A stretch of DNA of 62,000 nucleotides from Cryptomeria japonica (GCF_030272615.1 NC_081415.1:377689892-377751891), one strand, 5' to 3'; numbered from the stretch's first letter, positions 33,313-45,801 are shown. The notes: generated from the sequence alone by a model not told the origin. A program made the numbers and translations.

Positions 33313-33329
33313 AAATGATGATTAAATTT
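33313..33329 (+). repeat. Right target-site duplication of the LINE
   Basis: AAATGATGATTAAATTT, identical to 20505-20521. Confidence 0.93.
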
Positions 33330-34026
33330 CATAAAACTTTAGTTTTAACAATATGGTCTGCATAGAAATTTAAATCATCCCCTTACTTAGCCATTTTGTA
33401 ATTAAACATCCCTTTAAGCCATTTAAAAATCATGTCTACGTAATGACATTCCCAAAATGTACAATTGATTAAACAATTTTTAAATAGATGAACTTGAATA
33501 CATACATATTAATTTCATAAAACTTCATTTAATAGATGAACAAATGTAATTCCCAAGATGTACAATTCATTATAATTTTCAAATAGACATGAACAAGTGT
33601 AAACATAATAATTTAAATCATCCTTTTAAGTCGTAAACTAGTCAAACATCCCCTTAAGACATTTAAAAATTATATCTAAGTATGTAATTCCCATCCCCTT
33701 ATTCAAGGTCCATAAATAACAACAATAAAAATTTCATAAAACATAATCTAGTTTAAATCAATTCTAACAAATTTCCACAATCCATGATAATACCAAGAGA
33801 AGTTTTTGGATTTGATTGTGTGCAGTTTTTTTAACAATCAAATCCAGAAATTGCTCTTGTTAGTTTAAATCATTTAAAACTTTAAACAATATCACATTGT
33901 ATATACGAAATATAAGAGTTTAAATCAGATCCCCAAGTGAGCCATGTCCTAACTAAATCCCGTTAAGACATTTATAAATATCAAATTGTTCAACCTTCAC
34001 ACAATTTGCAAATGTATACATTATTT
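33330..34026. other. AT-rich spacer with short direct repeats
   Basis: No gene. Phrases such as CATCCCCTTAAGACATTTAAAAAT recur in degenerate form near 33,408, 33,650 and 33,960, and CCCAAAATGTACAATT-like phrases near 33,452 and 33,553, so an old tandem or dispersed repeat is present. A foldback sits at 33,794-33,859. Confidence 0.5.
33794..33859. repeat. Imperfect foldback, about 25-bp arms
   Basis: CAAGAG...TTTTTGGATTTGATTGT on one side pairs with ACAATCAAATCCAGAAATTG...CTCTTG on the other, around a loop of about 15 bases with TGTGCAG and a T run. It could be a small MITE or a transcribed hairpin. Confidence 0.6.
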
Positions 34027-37000
34027 CTAGGCCATTTCAAGTGGTTTAGCCCACTCTTGGATAACATGTAATATTCTCTCATGATCATCGATATCTAATC
34101 TCCACTTTCGAATGCCACGTCCTGGGACTAGATGTAGAGTTAGGGTTCTAGAAATTACATTGTGGCTATACTCATAGACCTTTTTGTCATGTTAATAATC
34201 AATAAAGTAAATCCCGTGTTTAACTATTTTGATTTTCTTCAAGTGTGTTCCTTGCACAACAACAGAACCTGCACACAAGAAACAACATTTCAAGTTCAAT
34301 AAATAGTTTAAAATGTTCAATGAATTCTAGAGCTCTCAAGGCACGAATGTAAGATGTAAGTTTTAAAAGTTTATAAAAATAAAAAATTAAAATAATGTGC
34401 ACTGAACCTATGGGAAACACCATTTCATCAATTGTTTCTTGTTTTGTTAACTTCTTCCTCTCCTCTGTGCAACGTAATAAATAGTAACTAACATCTTCTA
34501 CATTATCAGGCTCCGCTATGACTACAAAAACATGTCCTACAAAAAAAATGAATAAGTGATCAATTTAGTTTAAATAGATCTAGACATACAAAAATATATA
34601 TAAAGATCATGTGAAATTTAATTAAATAAACATGTCAATTTGAATACGTACCAATATTGAATAATCCTGAAATATGGTCATAATCAACAAAAATCAATGG
34701 AATTTCATCGAAGCTTTTGTTTTCATCTCCACCATTTGTATTAGTGACATCTAGTGGAACCAATTTCCATGCATTGACATATCCACATTATTGGTTGATG
34801 CAATCACCGGAGTTTCTGAAAATGCAGTCAAAACAAAAGCATGAGTAATCCCTTGTGTACAATGACCAAATGCAACTATCCATACTCATGACAAAATGTA
34901 AGGATCTTGTTTTCTCTACCCTCTTGCATCCATGCATTGATCTTCTATCCACATCTTCAAAACAAAACAAAACAAAAAATAATTTGCACATGTAAATATT
35001 CAATTCAATATTAAGTAAACTTAAATTTTGTCTAGTAATTTGAATACTAAAATAAAATAAAATTTTGAAAGATCGCATGCTTACCTGATATCTCCCAGAA
35101 CATTTTGTATGGTATGACTCGATCGGATCCCAATGATGTACTAGCCTCATTTGGTGTGAAGTGCATCTTGTACCATTCAACAACATCATGTGCATCTTTT
35201 ATATGAAATCTCTGATAATTCATTTGATACTTTCTTAAAGCACACTTGATGCAAGCTCTTGCACCTTCATGCTCACCCTTTCCATGTCTACCCTCGAAGA
35301 AACTCCAAACATGTGGTATCTTTTGTTTTTGGCGATATCTACATAGTGCATAAAATGGCCTTGACGATTTGAATTGTGTTGCACATCCATCTGACCAAAC
35401 AAAATACTTTTCAATTTTTATGCCCCGATTTTTCAAATATCCAAAAAACTTCTTAAAGCAATGTTCCACAAAATGTGTGTCATGCTCTTTATCATCACTA
35501 ACATAAAAGTGATATTCTTTCTTAATCACTCATGCTTCAAATATACTTTCAACACCATCCACATCTAATTGTGCATGTTGATAACACACCTGGACCATAA
35601 TAGTGATCTGCTTTGAAAAGTAGTATTCTGATTGTATCTATTTTTTATGAACAAAATATTAATTTTCTGCAAAGTTGACAACAAATAAAATTGTTCGAGG
35701 AGGGAAAGTGTCTCTAATTGTCTGGAATTGTTGTGCTTTCCACTTAGCAAAAAAAAGCATTTTGTATATAGGGTTGAATCAATATGTGAAAATTTTCCAT
35801 AAAGGTTCCAATAGGTATCTCCTCACATATTCTAACCTTGTGGATTCTTTCTTGAATTTTGTTTCAGACTTTATGTATTTATAACTTACATTTTACCATC
35901 CTTGTCATGTCGGTATCTTCATTTCTCAAAGGGGATTTAGCCAAATTACCACAAGTTCCACATTTTCCATTTATGCAATCTATTTGACATGTTGCATTAT
36001 CATCTGATTTGTCACATAAAATTGATGCTATGAACTAACTTGGTCGTTCAAGTGGAGCATTTTCAAAACCAAAACTTTCTTCTATCATCTTTCAAAACAC
36101 TTTATATTAGAGGTCAAATTCAATATGATAATGACAACAACAAGTTTCAAAAGCTTTGTTTATCTTCACATAATATGGCTTTAATCTTTCAAACATTGTT
36201 TGTCCAATCTTTATGTTTGGATTTGAATTATAGAATGAAAAGTACAATTCATGTTGCATGGTGTCCAACCAATGTTTTGTATGTAGCACATATTCATTAG
36301 GCCCAATCATATGTTTGATGACATCTCTACTATTTTATGAAGGACGAGTATGATCATTCCAAAATGTACTGACCAGGTTCCTAACTCCATCGTCAATCCT
36401 GTCAGAATGAGGAGCTCTACACATTATTGCCCAATTGCCTTATAATGTACTATCATCCAAATTCTTTATCCTTTTCACATATTGTGATATTGTCTTCCTA
36501 CTATATCCAATCTTAGATGAAAGTGAGGAGATTTGTCTTTTTTGGGGCATGTTTTTATTTGCAATAGATGTCAATATCACTATTCTTGAAATGGCCTTAT
36601 CCATAATGGAAGAACAAGACCTACTAAAAGAACCTGAGTGGTCCCTATCATCTAGTGGGTGTTTTCTTTCTTGTAATCATCCGGACTGTTGGATTAGGAT
36701 ACTCCTCCCTAGGTCCTCCAATCGACGGAATTTTGATGCATAAAAGATAGGCAATCGGTTCAAGCAGTGCATATTGGGTCGAGCAACACGTTCAATATTT
36801 CCCCTACTACTATAATAGAAAAGGCAACAAACACCTAATATTCTAAGGGAGGAGTAGCATAACTCTTCCAGATGTTAAGTATGACATATAGACTTCATCT
36901 AGTTTGTTTCCCAATTGAACCCAAACCACCCTTAACATTTTCAACAATATCTTTTGTAGGTCAAAAAATTTCCTCTTTCAATGTAGTATCTACACCCAAC

Positions 37001-37731
37001 AGGTTGAATGGCTCTTTTAACTCATTATTAAGAAGTTGAATTGATAATAATTGGGCCTTTTCAAGTGTATCAAGATTCTCAAACTAAGCAATTATTTTCT
37101 TTGACTTTTTATTCAATGTCCTATTAGTATGTGTAGGTTGTCCAACATAATATCTCAACTTGTCCACATCCATTTCAACTTAATGATCTAAGTTTTTGTA
37201 ATTATTTTTTCTTGTTATAGATTGAAATAGATCCATATTCTCATTCATACCATTAGTAGGAATTAATATTGACCCTTCTCCAACTTTAATTTCTTGAAAT
37301 TGTGATGCCCCTTGTCCAAAATTTGCTTGAGCTTCATCGTGTTGGGCATAAACTAAACATAAAAAAATAAATAAATAAATAAATAAAAATAAATAAATAA
37401 ATTATTTTAATCTAGTTCTAGCATAAATTAAAGTATAATGACTAAAGGGGATATCTATGGAGAGAAGTAAAGACATTCATACTTGTTTGATCTTGGGGTG
37501 AACCTTGTCCAACTTTGGCAGCTTGAGCTTCAACTTGATCTTGTGCTTGACCTATAAAGAGAGTATTAGAGAAATAGATAGAGAGACTAAACATATTTAA
37601 TCACTCTTACTAAGAAGATTAAAAGGATTTCAAGAGAGAGATAGAAGTAAAGATGTGCATACTTTTTTGAACTTGGGTTGACCCTTCTCCAACTTTTGTA
37701 GCTTGAACGTCTACTTGATCTTGTGCTTGAC
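34027..37731 (-). pseudogene. Multi-exon transposase-like gene (DFAENY / SDG-QFK / HGKG family)
   Basis: Exons on the minus strand: two small 69-nt exons (37731-37663, 37551-37483), one from about 37,350 into a long exon ending 35085, then 34954-34652, 34536-34408 and 34268-34027. The last three introns all have GT-AG ends and interrupt codons after base 1. Reading down: an HTH-like SSKIGYSRKTISQYVKR, the Cys/His block ETCCCHYHIEFDL, CINGKCGTCGN, VVNFAEN (first acidic site, here Asn), VWSDGCATQFKS (second) and SFFEGRHGKGEHEG (third). This order matches uncharacterised transposon-related proteins common in animals (D-F-x-E-N-Y, S-D-G-x-x-x-Q, H-G-K-x-x-x-D-G). About ten stops and a 1-nt slip in a T8 run show it is dead. 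No terminal repeats proven. The DDE role is inference. Confidence 0.72.
37483..37731 (-). repeat. Duplicated 69-nt exon
   Basis: 37483-37551 and 37663-37731 are near copies, each following an AG acceptor and preceding a GTATG donor. Each encodes a Gln-rich peptide like GQAQDQVEAQAAKVGQG. A third, diverged relative is fused to the next exon near 37,265-37,350. Whole exons plus intron edges were duplicated, with 69 nt keeping the frame. Confidence 0.65.
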
Positions 37732-37778
37732 CTGTAAGGAGAGTATGAGAGAGTCTTTAATTTAACCTTTAAGAAGAC

Positions 37779-37781
<3 letters not shown>

Positions 37782-37857
<76 letters not shown>
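37782..37857 (+). repeat. (AG)n microsatellite
   Basis: About 38 uninterrupted AG units directly upstream of the transposase-like gene. A shorter GA run follows near 37,925-37,935, then TTCTTAAGGGGAGTC. Confidence 0.96.
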
Positions 37858-37859
<2 letters not shown>

Positions 37860-37974
37860 TTAGGTGTCTCGTCTTAAGGATTAAAAGTAGCAACTTAGTG
37901 ATTTTAAGGTGATTAAGGGGGATAGAGAGAGAGAGATTCTTAAGGGGAGTCTTAAAGGAGTCCTAAGGGGGTCT

Positions 37975-40900
37975 CATTATGTCATAATAGGTCCTCTTAT
38001 GTTAGAATAGGTCCTATTAATAGGACCTCTTATGTGATAATAGGACCTATTACATGTCATAATAGGTCCTATTAATAGGACCTCTTATGTGATAATAGGA
38101 CCTATTACATGTCATAATAGGTCCTATTATCACATAATAGATCATATTATGCCACAATACGTCCTATTATGCCACAATACATCCTATTATCACATAATAG
38201 TAACTATTATGACATAATATGACCTATTATGACATGTAATAGGTCCTATTATCACATAATAGGTCATTATGTCATATTAAGTGTTATTATCATAAAATAG
38301 GTCCTAGTACATGACATAATAGGACCTATTATGTGATAATAGAACCTATTGTGATATAATAGGACTTATTGTGAAATAATAGGACATATTACATGTCATA
38401 ATAGGTCCTATTATGTCATAATAGAAGCTACTATGTAATAATAGGACTTATAATGACATAATAGGACCTATTGCATGTCATAATATGTCCTATTATGCCA
38501 TAATAGATCCTATTATGTCATAATAGGTCCTATTATGTCATAATAGGTCCTATTATGTCATAATAGGTCTTATTATCACATAATAGGTCCTATTATGACA
38601 TAATAGTACCTAATATGACATAATAGGACCTATTATGACATGTAATAGGTCTTATTACGTCATCATAATAGGTCCTATTATGACATAATAGGTCCTATTA
38701 TGACATAATAGGTCCTATTATGACATAATAGGTCCTATTATGACATAATAGGTCCTATTATGACATAATAGGTCCTATTATACCATAATATGTCCTATTA
38801 TGTCATAATAGGTCTTATTATCACATAATAGGTCCTATTATGTCATAATAGGTCCTATTATCACATAAGAGGTCCTATTACCACATAATAGTACCTAATA
38901 TGACATAATAGGACCTATTATAAGGTGTACCTAATATGACATAATAGGACCTATTATGACATGTAATAGGTCCTATTATCACATAATAGGACCTATTATA
39001 CAATAAGAAGACCTATTGTGACATAATAGGACATATTACATGTCATAATAGGTCCTATTATGACATACTTTAGGTCCTATTATGATATAATAAGTCCTAT
39101 TATGACATAATAAGTCCTATTATAGCACAATAAGTTTTATTGTGTGATAATCAGACGTAGTAAGGGGTCTTAAGGGGTATAATGTCATAACAGGACCTCT
39201 CACATGAGGTCTTATATGACAATGTAATAGGACATATTATGACATAATAGTACATATTTATGTGATAATAGGACCTATTACATGTCATAATAAGTCCTAT
39301 TATCATATAATAGGTCCTATTATCACACAATAGGACCTATTATGACCTAGTAGGACCTATTATGAAATGGAATAGGTACTATTATGTCACAATAGGTCCT
39401 ACTATCACATAGTAGGTCCTATTACATGACATAATAGGACCTATTGTGTGATAATAGGACCTATTGTGACATGATCAGACATACTAAGGGGTCTTAAGGG
39501 GTATAATGGCATAATAGGTCCTCTTACATGGGGTCTTATAACAATGTAATGGGACCTATTATGACATAATAGGACCTGTTATGTCATAATAGGACCTGTT
39601 ATGTCATAATAGGACTTGTTATGACATAATAGGACCTATTATGTCATAATAGGTCCTATTATGTGTTAATAGGTCCTATTATGTGTTAATAGGACCTATT
39701 ACCACATAATTGGTCCAATTATGTCATAATAGGTTCACATAATAGGACCTCTTATCACATAATTGGTCCAATTATGTCATAATAGGTTCACATAATAGGA
39801 CCTATTATCACATAATAGGTCCTATTATGTTGTAATAAGTCCTATTACATGACATAATAGGACCTATTATGTGATAATAGGACCTATTATGACATAATAG
39901 GACCTTTTACATGTCATAATAGGTCTCATTATGTCATAATAGGACCTATTACATGTCATAATAGGTCATATTATGTCATAATAGGTCTCATTGTGTCATA
40001 ATAGGTCTCATTGTGTCATAATAGGTCTCATTGTGTCATAATAAGTCCCATTGTGTCATAATAGGTCTCATTATGTCATAATAGGTCCCATTATGACATA
40101 ATAGGTCGTATTATGACACAATAAGTTTTATTATCACACAAAAAGTCTTATTGTGTGATAATCGGGCATACTAAGGGGTCTTAAGTGGTATAATGTCATA
40201 ATATCACATAATAGGACCTATTATGACATCTAATAGGTCCTATTATGTCATATTGTAATAGGACCTATTATGACATGTAATAGGTCCTATTATGTCATAT
40301 TGTAATAGGTCCTATTATCACATAATAGGTTTCATTATGTCATAATAGCTCCTATTATGACATAATAAGTCATATTATCACATAATAAGTCCTATTGTGT
40401 GATAATATAGCATACTAAGGGGTCTTAAGGGGTATAATGTCATAATATGTCATCTTAAATTGGGGTCTTACATGGGGTATTATGACATAATAGAACCTAT
40501 TATGACATAATAGGATCTATTATGTGATAATAGGACATGTTTATGTCATAATAGGGCCTATTATTTCATAATAGGACCTATTATATCATAATAGTACCTA
40601 TTATATCATAATAGTACCTATTATGTGTAATAGGTCCTATTATATCATAATAGTACCTATTATGTGTAATAGGTCCTATTATCACATAATATGTCCTATT
40701 ATGACATAATAAGTCCTATTATAACACAATAAGTCTTATTGTGTTATAATCGGGGGTAGTAAGGGGTCTTAAGAAGTCTTAAGGGGTATAATGTCATAAT
40801 AGGTCCTCTTACACATTGTGTGATAATAGGGGTATATTTAATAGGATATAATATGAAATAATAGTACATATTGTGTGATAATAGGACCTATTACATGTCA

Positions 40901-43111
40901 TAATAAGTCCTATTATCACATAATCGGACCTATTACATCATATAATAGGTCCTATTATGACATAATAGGTCCTATTATCACATAATAGGTCCTATTATCA
41001 CATAATAGGTCCTATTATCACATAATAGGTCCTATTATCACACAATAGGACCTATTATGACCTAGTAGGGCCTATTATGAAATGTATTAGGTCCTATTAT
41101 ATCACAATAAGTCCTATTATCACATAGTAGGTCCTATTAAATGACATAATAGGACCTATTATGTGATAATAGGACCTATTTTGACATAACAAGACCTATT
41201 ACATGTCATAATAGGTCCTATTATGACATAATAAGACCTATCATGACATAATAGAACCTATCATGACATAATAGAACCTATCACGGCATAATAGGACCTA
41301 TTATGATATAATAGGACCTATCATGACATAATAAGTCCTATTATGACCTTATAGGTCCTATTATGACATAATAAGTCCTATTATCACATAATAACTCTTA
41401 TTGTGTGATAATAAAGCATACTAATGGGTCTTAAAGGGGTATAATGTCATAATAGGTATTCATACATGGGGTCTTATGACAATTTAATGGGACCTATTAT
41501 CACATAATAGGGTCTATTATGTGATAATAGGACCTATTATCACAAAATAGGACCTATTATCACAAAATAGGACCTATTATCACAAAATAGGACCTATTAT
41601 CACATAATAGGACCTATTATCACATAATTGTCCTATTATCACACAATAGGTCCTATTATGTCATCATAGTTCCTATTATGTCATAATAGTTCCTATTATG
41701 TCATAATAAGTCCTATTATGTCATAATAAGTCCTATTATGTCATAATAAGTCCTATTATGTCATAATAGGTCTTATTATGTCATAATAAGTCCTATTACA
41801 TGACCTAATAGGACCTATTATGTGATAATAGGACCTATTATGTGGTAATAGGACCTATTACATGTCATAATAGGTCCTATTGTGTCATAATAGGTCTCAT
41901 TATGTCATAATAGGTCCCATTATGACATAATAGGTCATATTATGACACAATAAGTTTTACTATCACACAATAAGTCCTATTGTGTGATAATTGGGCATAG
42001 TAGGGGATCTTAACTGATATTATGACATAATAGGACCTATTGTGACATAATAGGACCTACTGTGACATAATAGGACCTATTGTGACATAATAGGACCTAT
42101 TATGACATGATAGGACCTGTTATAACATGTAATAGGTCCTATTATGTCATATTTAAATAGGTCCTATTATAACATAATTGGTTCCATCATGTCATAATAT
42201 GTCCTATTATGACATAATAAGTCATATTATCACACAATAAGTCCTATTGTGTGATAATCAAGCTTACTAAGGGTTCTTAAGGGGTATAATGTCATAATAT
42301 GTCCTCTTAAATTGGGCTCTTGTGGCATAATAGTACCTATTGTGACGTAATAATACCTATTATGACATAATTTATGACATAATAGGTCCTATTATGACAT
42401 AATAGGTCCAATTATCACATAATAGGACCTATTATCACATAATAGGACCTATTATCACATAATAGGTCCTATTATCAAATAATAGGACCTATTATGACAT
42501 AATAGGTCCTATTATGACATGTAATAGGTCCTATTATGACATAATAAGTCATGTTATCACACAATAAGTCCCATTGTGTCATAATAGGTCCCATTGTGTC
42601 ATAATAGGACCTATTATGACATAATAGGTCCTATTATGACATAATAGGTCCTATTATGACATAATAGGTCCTATTATGACATAATAGGTCCTATTATGAC
42701 ATAATAGGTCCTATTATCATACAATAAATCCTATTGTGTGATAATCGGGGGTACTAAGGGGTCTTAAGGGGTATAATGTCATAATAGGTAATCTTACATG
42801 GGGTATTATGACATAATAGGATCTATTATATGATAATAGGACATGTTTATATCATAATAGGTCCTATAATGACATAATAGGACCTATTATGACATAATAC
42901 GACCTATTGTGACATAATAGGACCTATTATGACATGTAATAGGTCCTATTATCACATAATAGATCCTATTATGATATGTAATATATCATATCATCACATA
43001 ATAGGTCGTATTACATGACATATTAAGACCTATTACATGTCATGATAGGTCCTATTATGTCATAGTAGGACCTATTACATGTCATAGTAAGGTCCTATTA
43101 TGTCATAATAT
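37975..43111. repeat. Palindromic satellite, about 5.1 kb of 20-bp units
   Basis: About 250 head-to-tail units of AATAGGTCCTATTATGACAT. Each unit interlocks two odd palindromes, AATAGG-W-CCTATT and TATTATG-W-CATAATA, so both strands read almost the same. Variation is mostly at the centres (T or A) and in the spacer (ATGACAT, ATGTCAT, ATCACAT, ATGTGAT, ACATGTCAT). A marker, AAGGGGTCTTAAGGGGTATA, interrupts it about every 250-680 bp (near 39,170, 39,487, 40,172, 40,415, 40,753, 41,420, 41,998, 42,260, 42,755). No gene can be read in it. The array should be able to form strings of hairpins or cruciforms. Confidence 0.95.
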
Positions 43112-43231
43112 ACATAACATTTAAATATATCATAAAGAAATTTAAATATTTAAACATCTAACTATACATTATGTATGACATTTAAAAATATATGTAGCAA
43201 TAGGGTTAAAAAGGGTTCAAAGATACATAGT

Positions 43232-43392
43232 AGGATGTATTAAGGGGTCCTAGGTGTCCTACGGGGTCAAAATATGTCCTAGGTTGTATTAAGGTGTCAT
43301 GTGATGTCTTAAGAGGTCTCAAGATGTACTAAGGGGTCCTAGGTGTCTTACGGGGTCAAAATATGTCTTAAGATGCATTAAGGCATCAAGTA
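43232..43392 (+). repeat. Two 89-bp direct repeats beside the satellite
   Basis: AAGGGGTCCTAGGTGTC...ACGGGGTCAAAATATGTC occurs at 43,242 and again at 43,331. It resembles the marker sequence inside the satellite and marks its right border. Confidence 0.75.
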
Positions 43393-43402
43393 TGAAGTCT
43401 TA

Positions 43403-43442
<40 letters not shown>
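43403..43442 (+). repeat. (TG)n(AG)n microsatellite
   Basis: About 11 TG units pass directly into about 9 AG units, followed by ATTAAAAGTAGTAAGGTGATTAAGG. The left border of the satellite (37,880-37,920) has a similar GATTAAAAGTAGCAA...AAGGTGATTAAGG, so both borders share sequence. Confidence 0.9.
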
Positions 43443-43443
<1 letters not shown>

Positions 43444-45796
43444 TTAAAAGTAGTAAGGTGATTAAGGAGGGAGATATTTAATCTAATAAGAATAAAACGA
43501 TCTAGAGAGAGATAGACTAAAAGGAGAGGGATGGAGAAAGAGAGAGAAAGATACGAAAAATATTTAATTTAATCAATTAAGAAGACTAAAGCAGGGGGGA
43601 GAGAGAGAGTACTTATTATTTTTAATCACCTTCTATTTCTATTATATTTTATAATTTCATTAATTTAAGTGGGTTGGTGAATTACAAATTGTAGAGATGC
43701 ATGCCTCTTTTTTTCATATGATATCTTGCCAAATCTCATTCACGAGCTCTTCGTTCCGTTTTAGGTGAATTCTTTCACGCAGTCTTATTTACCCTTGTCT
43801 TTTTGTTTCTCATCTCCTTCCTTTTGAAAAAATGTCTTTTAAAAAATCCACAACTATAAAATTCATCTAAAAATGCCTTGTTTGTGAAAAAATGTGAATT
43901 AATCTTCGAATTTGATATATAAAAAATGAAAAAAAAAACATCTACATTTATATGGAGTCATTCATAGCCCCCCCAAAAAAAAATCAGTTGATTGGGTTTC
44001 TATCAAATGCTGACAATTAAAAAAGACCACATTCGATAGAAAGTGGTAGTTTTAATAAAATTTGTTCAAGGGGGTTTCGATAGAAAGGGGGTTTGATCGA
44101 ACCCCCTTTCTATCGAAGCTATTCTCTATCGAAATTGCTTGCTAGATGCCTCTCCCAAAAACCCTCTTGGTTTCTACAAAATGTTGGCCTTCAAAGCTCA
44201 ATTTGGGTGCTCAAATGGATAAATTTCGACAAACCCAAATGCATGCAAGTATTACTCGAAGCAAGCTTTCTAATGATTATTATTTTATTATGTTTAATTT
44301 TATTAAGAATTTTTTTTTAGATTAACTAAACATAGGTTTCACACCAAATATCAACCTCTGAGTTCAATGCTTATGAAAAAATAGTAAACATTACCCAAAA
44401 AATTCTGAAAAATATTTACGCACTAGGTATTGAAGTCCTCTTTCCCAAAGAAAAAAAAAATTGATTTTCATTACATATACAACAAGTTATGTATGACCAA
44501 ATAACAATATGTCAACATTACAATTAACTCAACTTCAAAACTTAATAAATATGAAACATTGAAGATAATGTTAAAAACCAATTGCAAACACTAGATATGG
44601 ATGTTATAAAACTAAATTCGAAAGACTCACATTCATATCTATTACAGAAAAAAAGTTATGCTTGACCAAGGTGAGTATCATTTTTTTTAAATGTTGTTTT
44701 TTGTAAAAAAACTAGTTTTTGAGGGTGATAGAAAAATGGAAACAAATTGACTCCAAAAATTATCAAAAAAATATTTTTAGAATCTACACACAAAATGACA
44801 CAAATCACTAGTTCGCATCATCTACAAATCCTTACGGTTTAGCAATAATAGGTGTTTGAATCTGAAGTTTTTTTTTTCTTCTGAAAATCAATATTGCAGT
44901 GTTAAAGTTGGCAAAAAAGTGTAACCCACTATTGTGGATACAATCAGTTCCTTTGAAGTGCACAAACTGCTCTTTATATTCACTGTGCATAATAATATTC
45001 ACATCCACAATCCTTTTTTTTTGCATATATAATATGTGCACAATAGTTGTTTTTCAAAACCATATCTCTAACTTGCAAAACTGATGGTTATATGTATCTG
45101 CACCAAATATCATGATCAATTTGCTCAATTGAAAAGGGGTGAGACTGAAATATCCACACGTAACGAAAAAAATATCTCTTCATGAGATGTCGGCTTCAAT
45201 ATTGATATAAAAGTACTTTGTAAGACACACCTCCAATATGTCTGGATAGGAACAAATCCAGAAACATCTTGTAGATTATACCTTCATCGCATTCGAATGG
45301 GACCGGACCCAAAGTACCTTCCGATAAAATAGATAACGGACCTCAAAATTGCATGAAGTAAGCATACATACATTGCATAATAAAGAAAGTGTATACTACA
45401 AAAAAATTGCCAGATCAAACCAAAATATATATGCCAGACCAAAATACATCAATGATATAAATGACATCAATGACAGCAGGCCAACACTAAAACCCTTGTG
45501 TAATGATTCAAGAAATCTTCATTAAGGTATCAACTTTAGTTACAAGCATTCAACTTTCGATCTAGCCTTTCCCTCAAAAGAAAAGCATCTTGTTGCAATG
45601 CAATTCTATTTCCATTTCAATTATTATTTCAATTTCAAGGTTAATTCCTAACGAAAACCCCTTATTCACAACACTTTTTTCTCTCTTTTTGTGTGTAGGA
45701 AATTGATTCAAGATTTATGACTGAAGTTTACAATAAAATAGACGATGACAAATAGGTACAACTTTTGAAGGAGCAAAAAGTGGAGGACTAAGGTGA
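43443..45796. other. AT-rich spacer without a supported gene
   Basis: GA-rich to about 43,620, then AT-rich. The short frames near 44,093-44,320 and 44,899-45,084 show no family features. A perfect hairpin is at 44,078-44,115. The last 100 bp (from about 45,700) may be the leader of element C, into which element B inserted; no PBS or LTR of element C could be found here. Confidence 0.55.
44078..44115. repeat. Perfect inverted repeat, 16-bp arms
   Basis: CGATAGAAAGGGGGTT, a 6-base loop TGATCG, then AACCCCCTTTCTATCG. An extra partial copy of the arm (TTCGATAGAAAG-like) lies just upstream near 44,031-44,045. The GC-rich stem stands out from the AT-rich surroundings. Confidence 0.85.
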
Positions 45797-45801
45797 CCTA
45801 C
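45797..45801 (+). repeat. Left target-site duplication of element B
   Basis: CCTAC, identical to 59053-59057. Confidence 0.9.

Noticed and set aside
37587-37781. Arg/Ser-rich minus-strand frame
   Set aside because: It runs through an intron and a duplicated exon in the wrong frame; the spliced exon model explains the sequence better.
37975-43111. CRISPR-like array
   Set aside because: The repeats are contiguous and palindromic with no unique spacers of constant length, and the window is plant nuclear DNA.
44093-44320. 75-codon plus-strand frame as a membrane protein gene
   Set aside because: It starts inside the loop of the 44,078 hairpin and runs into AT-rich DNA that yields hydrophobic residues by composition; no splice or homology support.
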